Assembly (NCBI GenBank): GCA_027313505.1
Contig: DAHVDN010000014.1
Location: 1 to 61,718 of the forward strand
Direction: 5' to 3'
DNA length: 61,718 bases
DNA from: Candidatus Dormiibacterota bacterium
GTDB lineage: Bacteria > Chloroflexota > Dormibacteria > Aeolococcales > Bog-877
Part shown: positions 40,786 to 49,453 of the stretch, in pieces
Layout: each line of letters opens with the position of its first letter
Numbering within the stretch: position 1 is the first letter of the stretch
Notes under the pieces: model-generated
The model's input: the letters and a program-made list of their open reading frames with translations, nothing else
Database searches by the model: none
What the model was told of the DNA's origin: nothing
Made by a program: the position numbers and the translations under genes

Positions 40786-41295
40786 ATGATCAGATCCCTC
40801 GTCGCCTTGCTGGTGAGTTTCGGACTCCTCGTCGTGGGTTGCGGCTCAACCCCGGCTGCGTCCGGCCCAACCCCTCCTCCAACTCAGGCAGCTACTCAGC
40901 AGAGCACTCCAACTCCTACTCCGACACCGAACCCACTCATCCTGGCTCCAGCCACTACTCCATCAGCTGTCGGCGTCTGCACCCAACAGATGCAATTTGG
41001 AGCGGACGGCACGGCCGGGCCAATTCTCTGCTCGGATGGTGCGGTGAACACCCTGGCCTGGACGTACTTCGACCAGATGTACCCGGACATCTTCGCCCTC
41101 GGCGCCTACGCTACCGAAGGGCAGGTGGCCCAAGCCGCCTCTCAACTGGTGCCCAACGGCACCCTCCCCACTGCCGAGGACGCCTACTGCCTGGCCAAGG
41201 CCTATTACGGCTGGCAGTTTGGGGTGTCCCTCGATCCAGCGAATGAACTCGGGACCGGCGCCAGCTGTGCTGGGGACATCCCGAACTTCCCATAG
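40786..41295 (+). CDS. Predicted lipoprotein
   Basis: 169 residues. A lipoprotein signal peptide ends in the lipobox LLVVGC (Cys ~19), followed by a Thr/Pro-rich linker (PTPPPTQAATQQSTPTPTPT) and a ~110-residue C-terminal domain with four cysteines (GVCTQQ, ILCSDG, AYCLAK, ASCAGD), probably two disulfides. The domain is not one that I recognise. It is cotranscribed with the DUF4190 protein and followed by a strong hairpin. Confidence 0.75.
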   Translation: MIRSLVALLVSFGLLVVGCGSTPAASGPTPPPTQAATQQSTPTPTPTPNPLILAPATTPSAVGVCTQQMQFGADGTAGPILCSDGAVNTLAWTYFDQMYPDIFALGAYATEGQVAQAASQLVPNGTLPTAEDAYCLAKAYYGWQFGVSLDPANELGTGASCAGDIPNFP

Positions 41296-41359
41296 GTCAT
41301 TGGAACACCAGGCGGACCCGACGAACACCTCCTTCCCCCAACAATCAGACAAGGCGCCG

Positions 41360-41383
41360 GGGCGCGGGCCCGGGCTCGCGCCC
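41360..41383 (+). terminator. GC hairpin after lipoprotein gene
   Basis: GGGCGCG...CGCGCCC, with inner pairs extending the stem to about 10 bp and a CCGG loop, lies 65 nt after the stop codon. There is no T-run. Terminator function is inferred. Confidence 0.45.
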
Positions 41384-41494
41384 GTACCCCTCTGGCTCCC
41401 CTCTCCCCGTCCCCGCAAGGGTCGCGCGCCGGGGGCAACGCCACCGCCCTGCCCGATCCGACAGGATAGAATGGCCTACGGCAACGGGTGATCG

Positions 41495-41845
41495 GTGGAC
41501 TTCGAGAATTTCTCCTTCGGCTCCATCCAGATCGACGGCGTGGTCTACGAGCACGACCTTGTCATTGACCGCGGCCAGATTCGGAAGCGAAAGAAGAAGG
41601 CCTCCAAGGAGTACAGGGCCGCCTACGGCCATACCCCTCTCTCGATCAAGGAGGACATCCCGTGGCACTGCCGCCGGCTGGTGGTGGGGACCGGAGCTCA
41701 GGGCGCGCTGCCGGTGATGGACGAAGTCGTCCAGGAGGCCAAGCGCCGCAAGGTGGAGCTGCTGAGCCTGCCCACCACCGAGGCGATCGCCATCCTCAAT
41801 GGCGCCGGCAAGGAGACCAACGCCATCCTGCACGTGACCTGCTGA
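41495..41845 (+). CDS. Mth938-like domain protein (DUF498)
   Basis: 116 residues. The family pattern is clear: FGSIQIDGVVYEHDLVID at the start, PLSIKEDIPW in the middle, then RLVVGTGAQGALPVMDEVV, KVELLSLPTTEAIAILN and the end region TNAILHVTC. The fold is alpha/beta with a buried pocket, and the biochemical role is not established in bacteria. The GTG start at 41495 has only a weak ribosome site. TAGAAT about 30 nt upstream is a possible promoter, with a 6-codon ORF (MAYGNG) in between. Confidence 0.85.
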   Translation: MDFENFSFGSIQIDGVVYEHDLVIDRGQIRKRKKKASKEYRAAYGHTPLSIKEDIPWHCRRLVVGTGAQGALPVMDEVVQEAKRRKVELLSLPTTEAIAILNGAGKETNAILHVTC

Positions 41846-42149
41846 GTCCCGATGGCGCACCAGGACGGCCTAGGCAGCTCAGACAGACCCGCCGCCATCG
41901 CCTGCCCTACCGCGCCTCAAGTCAGCCTCCTGGAGTGCTTCAAAGTTGACTCTCTGAATTCCAATCGGCTGAGGTGGTGCCAGCCGATCCCGACCGCTGC
42001 GCGATGCCGGTGAGCCCGTCGAGCCCCCCGCCGCCGCGGCGACCCACACTTTGACGCTACCCTGAGGCGGCATCGGCGGTGCTGGACCGCTATAGCCCGA
42101 TATGATACTCTCTCACCCTATATTGTCCGGTCTCTCCTGGAGGAAGACA

Positions 42150-43487
42150 ATGACGACGTATCCTTACGCGGCAGACATAGAGCTTGCAAAGCTGCGGCTC
42201 GATCTCAAGAACCCTCGGTTAGCGACGGAACCAGACAGCCAGCGCGATGCGTTCAAGGAGTTGGCCGAGGCCCAAGGGACCAAGCTCCTCGCACTCTGCA
42301 CTCACATCGCGCGCCACGGGCTCAACCCTGTTCAGCCGTTCCTGGTACTCCCGGACGATGACAACCAGTTCATCGTCCTGGACGGCAACCGGCGCCTCAC
42401 CGCGCTTCGAGCCCTTGAACAGCCCGATCTCATCAGCGACCGGTTCGGGGAGTCGGAGCGACGTCAGCTGAGGCAGTTGGCAAGCATCTTCACTCCGCCG
42501 GAGGACGTTCCATGCGTCGTGTTTGCAAAGCGCGATGACGCTGACATCTGGATTGAACTTCAGCATGGAGGAGAGAGCGATGGGGCTGGTCTCGTGGGCT
42601 GGAGTGCACAGCAGAAAGCCCGGCACCGAGCGCGCAGGGGCCCGAACCCAACCCATCTGCAGATCCTCGACTTTGTCCGCAGGGGCGGCACCCTCAGCAC
42701 AGAGTCGGCGCGCAGGTGTGACAACGGTACCTTCCCGGTGAGCACCCTGGACAGGGCGCTCACAACCCCTGGCGTCCGCGAGCGGCTAGGCATTGACGTG
42801 ATCGCCGGGCAAGTAGTTACGAACTATCCGAAGACCGAGGTTCTCAAGGGTCTGAGCAAATTGGTCGACGAAATCGGAACGGGCGGCGTAAAGGTTGGGG
42901 CGCTGATGAGCGTAGACAACCGGCTAGCGTACATCAGGTCCTACAAAGCCAGTGAGCTTCCAGATCCCAGTACCCGTCTCGAAAGTGCAGAGGCGCTCAG
43001 CGACGCCCCTGACCGGCCGGCGCGACAGGCCGACAAGCAGAAGGAGCGCCGCCGCAGCAATGCCCGGACCAAGGTCATTCCTGCTGAATGCTCAATCGCG
43101 ATCAACCCAGCCCGTCTCAACGACATCTACCTAGAGCTGAAGCAGAAGCTGCGCGTTGACGAAGTGCCAAATGCGGCGGGAGTGCTTCTGCGTGTGTTCG
43201 TGGAACTCAGCGTCGACCAGTACATAGAGGCAAACGCAGTGCCGCTGCCTAAGAACCCGAATCTCGCAAAGAAGGTGACTGCAGTCGCCGAGCACCTTCA
43301 GGCTTCGAGCTCCATGAGCGAGAAGGACTTCATTCCGGTCCGGGAAGCGGTCAAGCCCGAGGACAAACTCAACCTCGCGACAAACCTCAACGCCCTTGTC
43401 CACAATCGTCAGATGACCGTGAGCGGCAATGACCTAAAGGCACTCTGGGATCGCCTCCAACTCTTCCTTGAATCCATCTGGGCATAG
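42150..43487 (+). CDS. ParB/Srx-fold protein, possible RM or defence component
   Basis: 445 residues from the ATG at 42150 with GGAGGAAG upstream. Residues ~60-110 contain the ParB/sulfiredoxin signature (FIVLDGNRRLTALRAL), used by ParB-like nucleases and DNA-binding proteins. The region ~120-230 carries HTH-like text (THLQILDFVRRGGTLS). The C-terminal ~120 residues are helical and end in LNALVHNRQM, HEPN-like. The adenine methyltransferase gene begins 17 nt later. Such proteins commonly precede D12-class methylases in phage-related and defence loci. Activity is not determined. Confidence 0.75.
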   Translation: MTTYPYAADIELAKLRLDLKNPRLATEPDSQRDAFKELAEAQGTKLLALCTHIARHGLNPVQPFLVLPDDDNQFIVLDGNRRLTALRALEQPDLISDRFGESERRQLRQLASIFTPPEDVPCVVFAKRDDADIWIELQHGGESDGAGLVGWSAQQKARHRARRGPNPTHLQILDFVRRGGTLSTESARRCDNGTFPVSTLDRALTTPGVRERLGIDVIAGQVVTNYPKTEVLKGLSKLVDEIGTGGVKVGALMSVDNRLAYIRSYKASELPDPSTRLESAEALSDAPDRPARQADKQKERRRSNARTKVIPAECSIAINPARLNDIYLELKQKLRVDEVPNAAGVLLRVFVELSVDQYIEANAVPLPKNPNLAKKVTAVAEHLQASSSMSEKDFIPVREAVKPEDKLNLATNLNALVHNRQMTVSGNDLKALWDRLQLFLESIWA

Positions 43488-43504
43488 GTGTTACTCTTGA
43501 GGTA

Positions 43505-44491
43505 ATGCCGTCGCGCCAACCGACGTCCCTACCTCAACAGCCTGCGTACAGACTTGGCACCGCGCCGTTCTACTCTCCCCTTAGATACCCAGGGGGCAAG
43601 CGCAAGCTGGCCAACTTCATGGCCTTAGTGCTCCGTGCGAATGACCTACTCGACGCCGAGTATGTAGAGGTCTATGCTGGTGGTGCAGGTGTGGCCTTGT
43701 CGCTGCTCTTCGGTGACTACGTCCGAAGAGTCCACATTAACGACATCGACCCTGGTGTACATGCGTTTTGGGTCTCCGCCCGTGACCATACCGCTGAGCT
43801 GTGTCAGCTTATCCGCGGCGCCCGGATAGACCGGGGCGAATGGGAGCGGCAACGCGAGATCCAGGGGAACTCCAACGCTGGGGTCGTCGAACTCGGATTC
43901 TCGACCTTCTACCTCAACCGGACTAACCGCTCAGGGATCATTACGGGGGGCCTTATCGGTGGCAGGGATCAAGCGAGCATCTGGAAGATGAACGCTCGGT
44001 TCCAAAAGGATGATCTCATCCGACGCATTCAGCGGATTGGGCGCTGGAGAAGCCGAATCGCAGTGCATCGACTGGACGGGGCTGAATTCTTGGAAACAGT
44101 CGCCCCGCGCATGGTCCACCGAAGCCTGCTATATCTCGACCCACCCTACTACGTGAAGGGTCAGGAAATGCTCTACGCGAACTACTATGGGCCGGAAGAC
44201 CACGCTCGAATATCCCGCTTAGTGAGCAAACTCCGACGGCCCTGGGTCGTGTCATACGATGACACCCCTGAGATCAGAGAGCTGTATAGGGGGTATCGCG
44301 CCGTCACCTATGGAATCTCGTACAGCGCTAACAGTCGTTATGCAGGCCGCGAGGTGGCGTTCTTCTCTGAAGGGCTTGTGGTGCCCCCAGTACCCGACCC
44401 AACACGCCTGACAGTGGCCGATGTTGAGAGACTTTCCGTCAGGATGGGAAGCCGTCCCAGGTTGAGGCTCGGCGGCACGTTGTCCACCTAG
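43505..44491 (+). CDS. D12-class (Dam-like) N6-adenine DNA methyltransferase
   Basis: 328 residues. The AdoMet-binding motif is PLRYPGGKRKLA, the target-recognition helix region has FYLNRTNRSGI, and motif IV is the catalytic DPPYY (LLYLDPPYYVKG). This matches alpha-class Dam-type enzymes that methylate adenine N6 at a short site; the site cannot be read from sequence. The ATG lies 7 nt after TACTCT (43492-43497), so it may also have its own leaderless promoter besides readthrough from the ParB-like gene. Confidence 0.9.
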   Translation: MPSRQPTSLPQQPAYRLGTAPFYSPLRYPGGKRKLANFMALVLRANDLLDAEYVEVYAGGAGVALSLLFGDYVRRVHINDIDPGVHAFWVSARDHTAELCQLIRGARIDRGEWERQREIQGNSNAGVVELGFSTFYLNRTNRSGIITGGLIGGRDQASIWKMNARFQKDDLIRRIQRIGRWRSRIAVHRLDGAEFLETVAPRMVHRSLLYLDPPYYVKGQEMLYANYYGPEDHARISRLVSKLRRPWVVSYDDTPEIRELYRGYRAVTYGISYSANSRYAGREVAFFSEGLVVPPVPDPTRLTVADVERLSVRMGSRPRLRLGGTLST

Positions 44492-45346
44492 GCTTCCCGC
44501 TCGTACGCGGTTATCACTTGCGGCAGACGAATGGTCCAGCTACTCAAGCGATGATCGGCACCATGGTGTTTCTCCCTTTGCTCAGGGCTGTGCCACTTGA
44601 GATCGCACGAGCCCTTCTCTGCCGGCCATTTGCTTCAGCCAGCCTACCCCAGGGGCCGACCGCCTGCTGCCTTCCTTCGATGGTCACGGTAATCCGCTGG
44701 GGCGCTCCGAGCTGAACGTGGGCGGTCTTCTGGGGAGGGAGGGTCCCCACCACATGGTAGCCGGGGTGGTCGCATGGCTGGTCCGCCTCGGCAGCGGCGT
44801 ACTGTCCTCGGTGCCGTAGACACCAAGGACTCGATCAGCCGGCACCCGGCAGGTACATTCCCAGTACGGGCCAACTGGCTCGAACCGAGCAAGGATGTCC
44901 CGGACTCGGCCGAGTTAAGGACTCAAGTGCTAGCGCCAAACGCCCCCCGGGGCGCGCCAGGCTTCCGCTTGGGTCCACAGGATAGGAACCGTCTGGGCCA
45001 TCCGGTCATGAAACTGGCGGGGTGTCGCGATGATCGCTTGTCAAGTGAACTCCATCTCAAACTGACCCACTGTCATTTGCAGGGAACCCTTGCAGAGCGA
45101 CACCCGAAGGCCTCAGACTTTCCGGCATGTGGTCGGGCCCACCCCGGGAGCTAGGCGTTTTCGGCGAGCAAGGTCCAGTCCCTCGCCCCGGCGCCCGCCC
45201 AGCCAGACTCTCGCGTCGCCGTGTCATCTGCCTGGACGTCCCGCGCTCCTCGGCTGAGTCGCTCCAAAGGGGCGTCCGACGCACAGCGATTCCGTCTTGG
45301 CCAATGCTGCCAGCACTCCGTGGAGCCGTCTAGCGAGAGAATTCAG
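44492..45346. other. Intergenic gap inside the RM-like island
   Basis: About 850 nt with no supportable gene. TCCTCGGTG...CACCAAGGA (near 44811-44831) is a short hairpin. Scattered open stretches show no family features. It may hold degraded sequence separating two once-adjacent modules. Confidence 0.3.
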
Positions 45347-46234
45347 GTGCCCGCACCAAGTAACCCCATCCAGAGCCAGTACAAGCGACTCACCGAGCTC
45401 GCTCGGAAGATTGGAGTTCTCCCGCCTGAGGTCGGCAGCGAACTGTTGACCCTTTGCGACTTGTGCCTTGACTTTATCCGCACCCAATCCGAAATGGCCG
45501 AGCTGACCTCCAAAGTCCCCGGCAAACGCTACATGATGGCACGATCGAAGATAGGGACCAGAGCCTCGCGACCAATCAATATTGACCTCTTCAACATTGG
45601 ACTCGGTCGAGGCGGAGTTCAACAGGTCTTGTCTGGCGACGTGGGCAATCTCAGCGAGTCGGCACTCCAGCGAGACCTCTACACCGTTGCCATGAGCTAC
45701 CCAGTGGCCAGGGACCTCGCGGCGAGCGGTGATCGGAAGTCCCCGGGCACCTACTTTGAAGTTCTCATCGGACACATCGTCGCGCACATATTCGGGGTCA
45801 GCCCTACGACTTCCATCGAGATCCCCAGCCTCGATATTGAGAACACCCTTCCCACCGACTTCATATTTAGCTTCGGGCCCGGAGAGCCGCGGATTCACAT
45901 GCCGACGAAGATCTCCACTCGGGAACGAGTGGTCCAAGCGTGGGCACACCAGAAAGTTCTGGAGGGCATGCATGGGGCGGGGCGCTTTCTCGGTATGATG
46001 GTCATTCTCACTGAGACTAACAAGCAAGAGAGTTCCGGCTCCGTCGTCGAAGTCTGCTTACCGGGGCAGTGGGCGGCCTACCAGATGTACATATCCAGAA
46101 TGCACCGGATCTACTACCTGGACATGCCCACCAAGTATGAAGCACTGCGCCTCACTTACCCCTTCGTGCCTGTATGGCCGTTCTCCCGCTTTTTCCGTGA
46201 GCACGCAGAGATCCGCTCAGGTCCTATCGATTAG
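45347..46234 (+). CDS. Putative type II restriction endonuclease
   Basis: 295 residues from the GTG at 45347 (GAGAG upstream; the frame is open to 45221). Composition and helical N-terminus fit a nuclease. The most nuclease-like segment is PTDFIFSFGPGEPRIHMPTK followed by ISTRERVVQAWAHQ, resembling the D-x(n)-[E/T]xK core and the Arg-rich helix of PD-(D/E)XK restriction enzymes, with Thr in place of the usual Glu. It is convergent with, and overlaps by 4 bp (TTAG), a DNA methyltransferase gene. Context carries much of this call. Confidence 0.6.
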   Translation: MPAPSNPIQSQYKRLTELARKIGVLPPEVGSELLTLCDLCLDFIRTQSEMAELTSKVPGKRYMMARSKIGTRASRPINIDLFNIGLGRGGVQQVLSGDVGNLSESALQRDLYTVAMSYPVARDLAASGDRKSPGTYFEVLIGHIVAHIFGVSPTTSIEIPSLDIENTLPTDFIFSFGPGEPRIHMPTKISTRERVVQAWAHQKVLEGMHGAGRFLGMMVILTETNKQESSGSVVEVCLPGQWAAYQMYISRMHRIYYLDMPTKYEALRLTYPFVPVWPFSRFFREHAEIRSGPID

Positions 46235-47034
46235 GCCCCAGTCCACCGCTTACGCCCTGGGCGCTTCCAGAAAACCAATAGGTACGAGTGATTCTTCCGG
46301 GCGTGCACCTGTCGTACCATCCGGCTAACACCGGGTCTGTTGGTCCTCATGAGAACGAAGAGGTCCTCTGCGACGAAGCCCAATGTAGCGTAGTGATTAA
46401 TGATCTCTACATGCGTCAGCCGTTGCTCGTTGGCGCACACTTCGTCCTGACACTTTACAATGAACGTCCCGCCTGGCCTTAAGACCCGGTTGACTTCATT
46501 CGCGGTACTGAAGTAGAGATCCAGTACGGCCTCGTGGTATTTTGCTGTGCCATTGGATGCGCCATTATTACGATAGTACTGTTCATAATTCTGATGTCCT
46601 ACGTGAGCGGATCCGCCTGGCGTGTGCATGTAAGGCGGATCGAAGACTACGCAATCGATCGTCCCGCTCGCGTAAGGTAGGCGTCGACAGTCCGTCCCTG
46701 TGGCAAGATCCGTGGCAAGCACGTCGTACATGGTCTTGTCGACCCGATTCCAGAAGACGCCATTCCCATAGGTGATGTCGGCTACGACACTTCCGGTTGT
46801 GACGTAGAGGCCAAGGACTTGTGGAAACAGCTCCTCGTTAGTCCCTTGCATCGCCGAAAAGATCAGCTCATTGGATGGCTTTCCGTTCACGACCCGGCGG
46901 CTAGTCTTAGGACTTCGTGCTTCGACTGGTCGACCAAGGGCCAATGTCCCGGGCGGTGCTACCGATGAGGAGAGCCCGAGTGGTTCAAGCCGCACGCGGA
47001 CTCGACGCCGTGAGCTAGGGGACACCGCGCTCAT
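46231..47034 (-). CDS. DNA (N4-cytosine/N6-adenine) methyltransferase, DPPY class
   Basis: 267 residues. Motif I-like VVADITYGNGVFWNRV (AdoMet), motif IV VVFDPPYMHTPGG and a C-terminal RPGGTFIVKCQDE are arranged as in small beta-type DPPY methyltransferases. It would protect the site cut by the adjacent nuclease. It is convergent with the nuclease gene and sits beside an XRE controller candidate. The first ~50 residues are basic and low-complexity, so the true start may be downstream of ATG 47034. Confidence 0.8.
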   Translation of the reverse strand: MSAVSPSSRRRVRVRLEPLGLSSSVAPPGTLALGRPVEARSPKTSRRVVNGKPSNELIFSAMQGTNEELFPQVLGLYVTTGSVVADITYGNGVFWNRVDKTMYDVLATDLATGTDCRRLPYASGTIDCVVFDPPYMHTPGGSAHVGHQNYEQYYRNNGASNGTAKYHEAVLDLYFSTANEVNRVLRPGGTFIVKCQDEVCANEQRLTHVEIINHYATLGFVAEDLFVLMRTNRPGVSRMVRQVHARKNHSYLLVFWKRPGRKRWTGA

Positions 47035-47298
47035 GTTAGCGCGATCCCTCGGGGCCATGGCGGACCAGTCCAGCCAGAGAGAAGGGTCGGCGGCTCGGCA
47101 TCGTTTGCGCGAACCGAGAACGGACTCGAGATTCTGACATCAGGCGGTGGGACACGCAACTTCCTCCCTCGCGGGCCGGGCGAACCGCTTCGGAGCACCG
47201 CTCCACCACATAGAACAAGCGTACTGGTGTAGCCCTGGAGGGGCCTACGCTATGTGACGAAAGGGTAACTTCCATCCTCACTCTAGTATAACTATCCG

Positions 47299-47571
47299 AT
47301 GGGCCGGCTAAAGACCCCTCAGGAGGTGGATACGCGGGCTCGAGCCGTGGTCCGGCTTCTGAAGGCCCGCCGAGAGGATCTCAAATGGTCGCAGCCCATG
47401 CTGGCGGCCCGCTTGGGGATCTCGGTCGAGACCATCCGAGCCATAGAGCAGGGGAAGCACCCGAACCTCGCGTTCTTCACCGTGGCGAGGTGGGCGAGAG
47501 TGGTAGGAACGTCCTTGGAGGAGCTGGAGGTCCTGACTGTCGGGGAACCCAAGAGCGGTAGGCAGGAGTAA
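47299..47571 (+). CDS. XRE-family regulator, possible RM controller protein
   Basis: 90 residues. A Cro/CI HTH occupies ~25-75 (WSQPMLAARLGISVETIRAIEQG). Size and position, divergent from the methyltransferase with 264 nt between starts, fit a C-protein that times expression of a restriction-modification system. TATAAC (47287-47292) is 6 nt upstream of the ATG, indicating a leaderless transcript. No second copy of an operator was identified by eye. Confidence 0.7.
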   Translation: MGRLKTPQEVDTRARAVVRLLKARREDLKWSQPMLAARLGISVETIRAIEQGKHPNLAFFTVARWARVVGTSLEELEVLTVGEPKSGRQE

Positions 47572-48091
47572 GCTTTCCCCATGTCGCTCTCACTCAGGAC
47601 GCCCCCCGACCCGCCGCCGAACAGCGGCCGGCTCGCTCTGGACGGTTCTTCACTCGCGAGCTCTGGTGGCGGCCGCTCCGGCGACACTTACGGGCAAATT
47701 TTCCGCCTGGCCTCCGCGCTCACGCAGTGGTGCGTCACCAACCGGACCTCCCGCCAGCCCGAAGGCAAGTAGTCTCTGGCGCGGCCCGGCCTCTGAGCTT
47801 GGCGCGGCGATCCCTGGCCCCAGCAGCTGTCCGCCGCTGGCACCGCTGCAGTGGCCGTGAATACCTTGGCGCTCTGGGGCGAGGCGGTGAGCACCCACCC
47901 TGGGGTGTGAGCGCCAAGGCGCGAACGAGGATACCAAGTAGCGATCTGCTGGTGTGGCTCTCCGGCCTGGTCAGCGAGGCCTTCGTGCCCGGCCAGAGGC
48001 GCACATATGCCGGAGCCGCCCTTGGGCATGCTCCTCTCGGCATGCACGATCCCTCTCGCGGGTGTTTTCGGTCGGGTAGGGAGGTGGCGCC
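47572..48091. other. Intergenic region, no gene seen
   Basis: About 520 nt. Open frames on both strands lack family features or ribosome sites. The end of the region carries the GGGAGG site for the gene at 48092. Confidence 0.3.
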
Positions 48092-48388
48092 ATGTCGATC
48101 GAGGTCCACGTTCAAGGACAGATCGAGCCAGGGCGGCTAGCCGACTTCCGAGACGCTGTGGAGCGCTACCGCGCCTACGCCCATGAGCACGGCTACGCCG
48201 AGCCCGAGGTGCTGTTCGGGCTGAGCGGCAAGATGAACACCATCCGCCTCATCTACACCTACGAGGATCTCAACGGGTACGAGGAACATGAGACCCGCAC
48301 CCTGACCGACCGTGAGTACGCGGAGGTTGGGCAGCAGATGGGATTCGTCGTCGGCTCCGTGCGGTACGAGATCTACCGCCAGATCTGA
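48092..48388 (+). CDS. Dimeric alpha/beta-barrel (NIPSNAP/DUF1330-like) protein
   Basis: 98 residues with GGGAGG 7 nt before the ATG. The beta-alpha-beta pattern EVHVQGQIEPGRLADFRDAV, followed by NTIRLIYTYEDLNGYEEHE and ending VRYEIYRQI, is that of small ferredoxin-like dimeric barrels such as NIPSNAP or stress-response proteins. Its closest neighbour is the convergent isochorismatase-like gene 19 nt away. Substrate or ligand unknown. Confidence 0.7.
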   Translation: MSIEVHVQGQIEPGRLADFRDAVERYRAYAHEHGYAEPEVLFGLSGKMNTIRLIYTYEDLNGYEEHETRTLTDREYAEVGQQMGFVVGSVRYEIYRQI

Positions 48389-48407
48389 CCCACGCTGCTC
48401 GTGGCCC

Positions 48408-49004
48408 TCAGCCGGCGGGCGGCCCGGCCAGCGCCTGCAGCACCTCCTGCGTCTGGCGGACGCGCCCGATGCGAGGGAATACAGTCCGGACGACAAAGGC
48501 ATGGTCCTCGGCCGCTCGCGCCGAACAGGCGTCCTCGACGAAGACCTGCTGGTACCCACGCTCGTAGGCGTCGCGGGCCGTGCTCTCCACCCCGAAGTTG
48601 GTCGAGATGCCGCAGAGGAGGATGGTGTGGATCCCCCGGCGCCTCAGCTGCAGATCCAGGTCGGTGCCGTAGAACGCGCCCCACTGCCGCTTGCGCACGA
48701 CGTGGTCACCATCCTTCGGGCCGAGCTCCGGCACGATCTCATCCCACCCCAGAGGTGGGCTCTGCCACGGCGCCGGTTGATCAACCAAGGGGCGCAGCTG
48801 ATCACGCCCATCTGGGGACGGGCCGACGTGGACCAGAACCACGAGGACCCCTCTGGCGCGGCAAGCCTCTGCGAGCGCGGCCGCCTTGGCGACGACCGAG
48901 GCGGTGTCGTAGGGTGCCGCGGGCATCCCGACGAGCCCCTTCTGAAGGTCGATGACGACCAGAGCGGTGTGCTCCGAGTCCAACTCGAGTTCCCGTCCTG
49001 GCAT
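48408..49004 (-). CDS. Isochorismatase-like cysteine hydrolase
   Basis: 198 residues starting at the ATG after AGGAGGCACG. The catalytic triad of the family is visible: Asp in VVIDLQKG, Lys in VVRKRQWGAF and Cys in LLCGISTNFG, followed by VESTARDAYERGYQQV. These enzymes hydrolyse amides or vinyl ethers (nicotinamidase, isochorismatase, biuret hydrolase and others); the particular substrate is not clear. It is not obviously in an operon. Confidence 0.9.
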   Translation of the reverse strand: MPGRELELDSEHTALVVIDLQKGLVGMPAAPYDTASVVAKAAALAEACRARGVLVVLVHVGPSPDGRDQLRPLVDQPAPWQSPPLGWDEIVPELGPKDGDHVVRKRQWGAFYGTDLDLQLRRRGIHTILLCGISTNFGVESTARDAYERGYQQVFVEDACSARAAEDHAFVVRTVFPRIGRVRQTQEVLQALAGPPAG

Positions 49005-49453
49005 CGTGCCTCCTGCGGCTCCGCCTCCTGCTCCCTCGCAGCGCCCAATGGTAGCGTCAGCTGTTGGCACCAGACCCGGGAGCGCCCGTAGGCGGTTGAT
49101 GGCTGGCTGGGGGGGGCCAGACCATCCTCTCTCTGCCAAGAGCCCGAGCCTGAATTCACTTGGAGGCAGTCACGACATGGTAAACAGGGGGTCGGTGGTC
49201 TGGCTCGGCTGACTACCATTGGAAGCGCTGAACGCTAGTCAGAGAACTTCCGAGAGGGCAGGGCCTAGGCGATGAGGAGGCGAAGTGGACGAACCCCGCC
49301 GACTGGAGGGGGGCCCGTCCGGAATGCAACGGGGTGCCACCACGACAAGGTGCGACTTGCTCAAGGCATCCCGAGGCACCAGCCCCTACAAGTTGCTGCC
49401 GAGCCGCCCCGTCTCGACTGGTTCCGCCGCGGGGCGCGCGAATAGACTTGTTC

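Noticed and set aside
44544-44753. 69-codon minus-strand ORF in the RM gap
   Set aside because: A short plausible stretch (AHVQLGAPQRITVTIEG), but no ribosome site, promoter or recognisable family.
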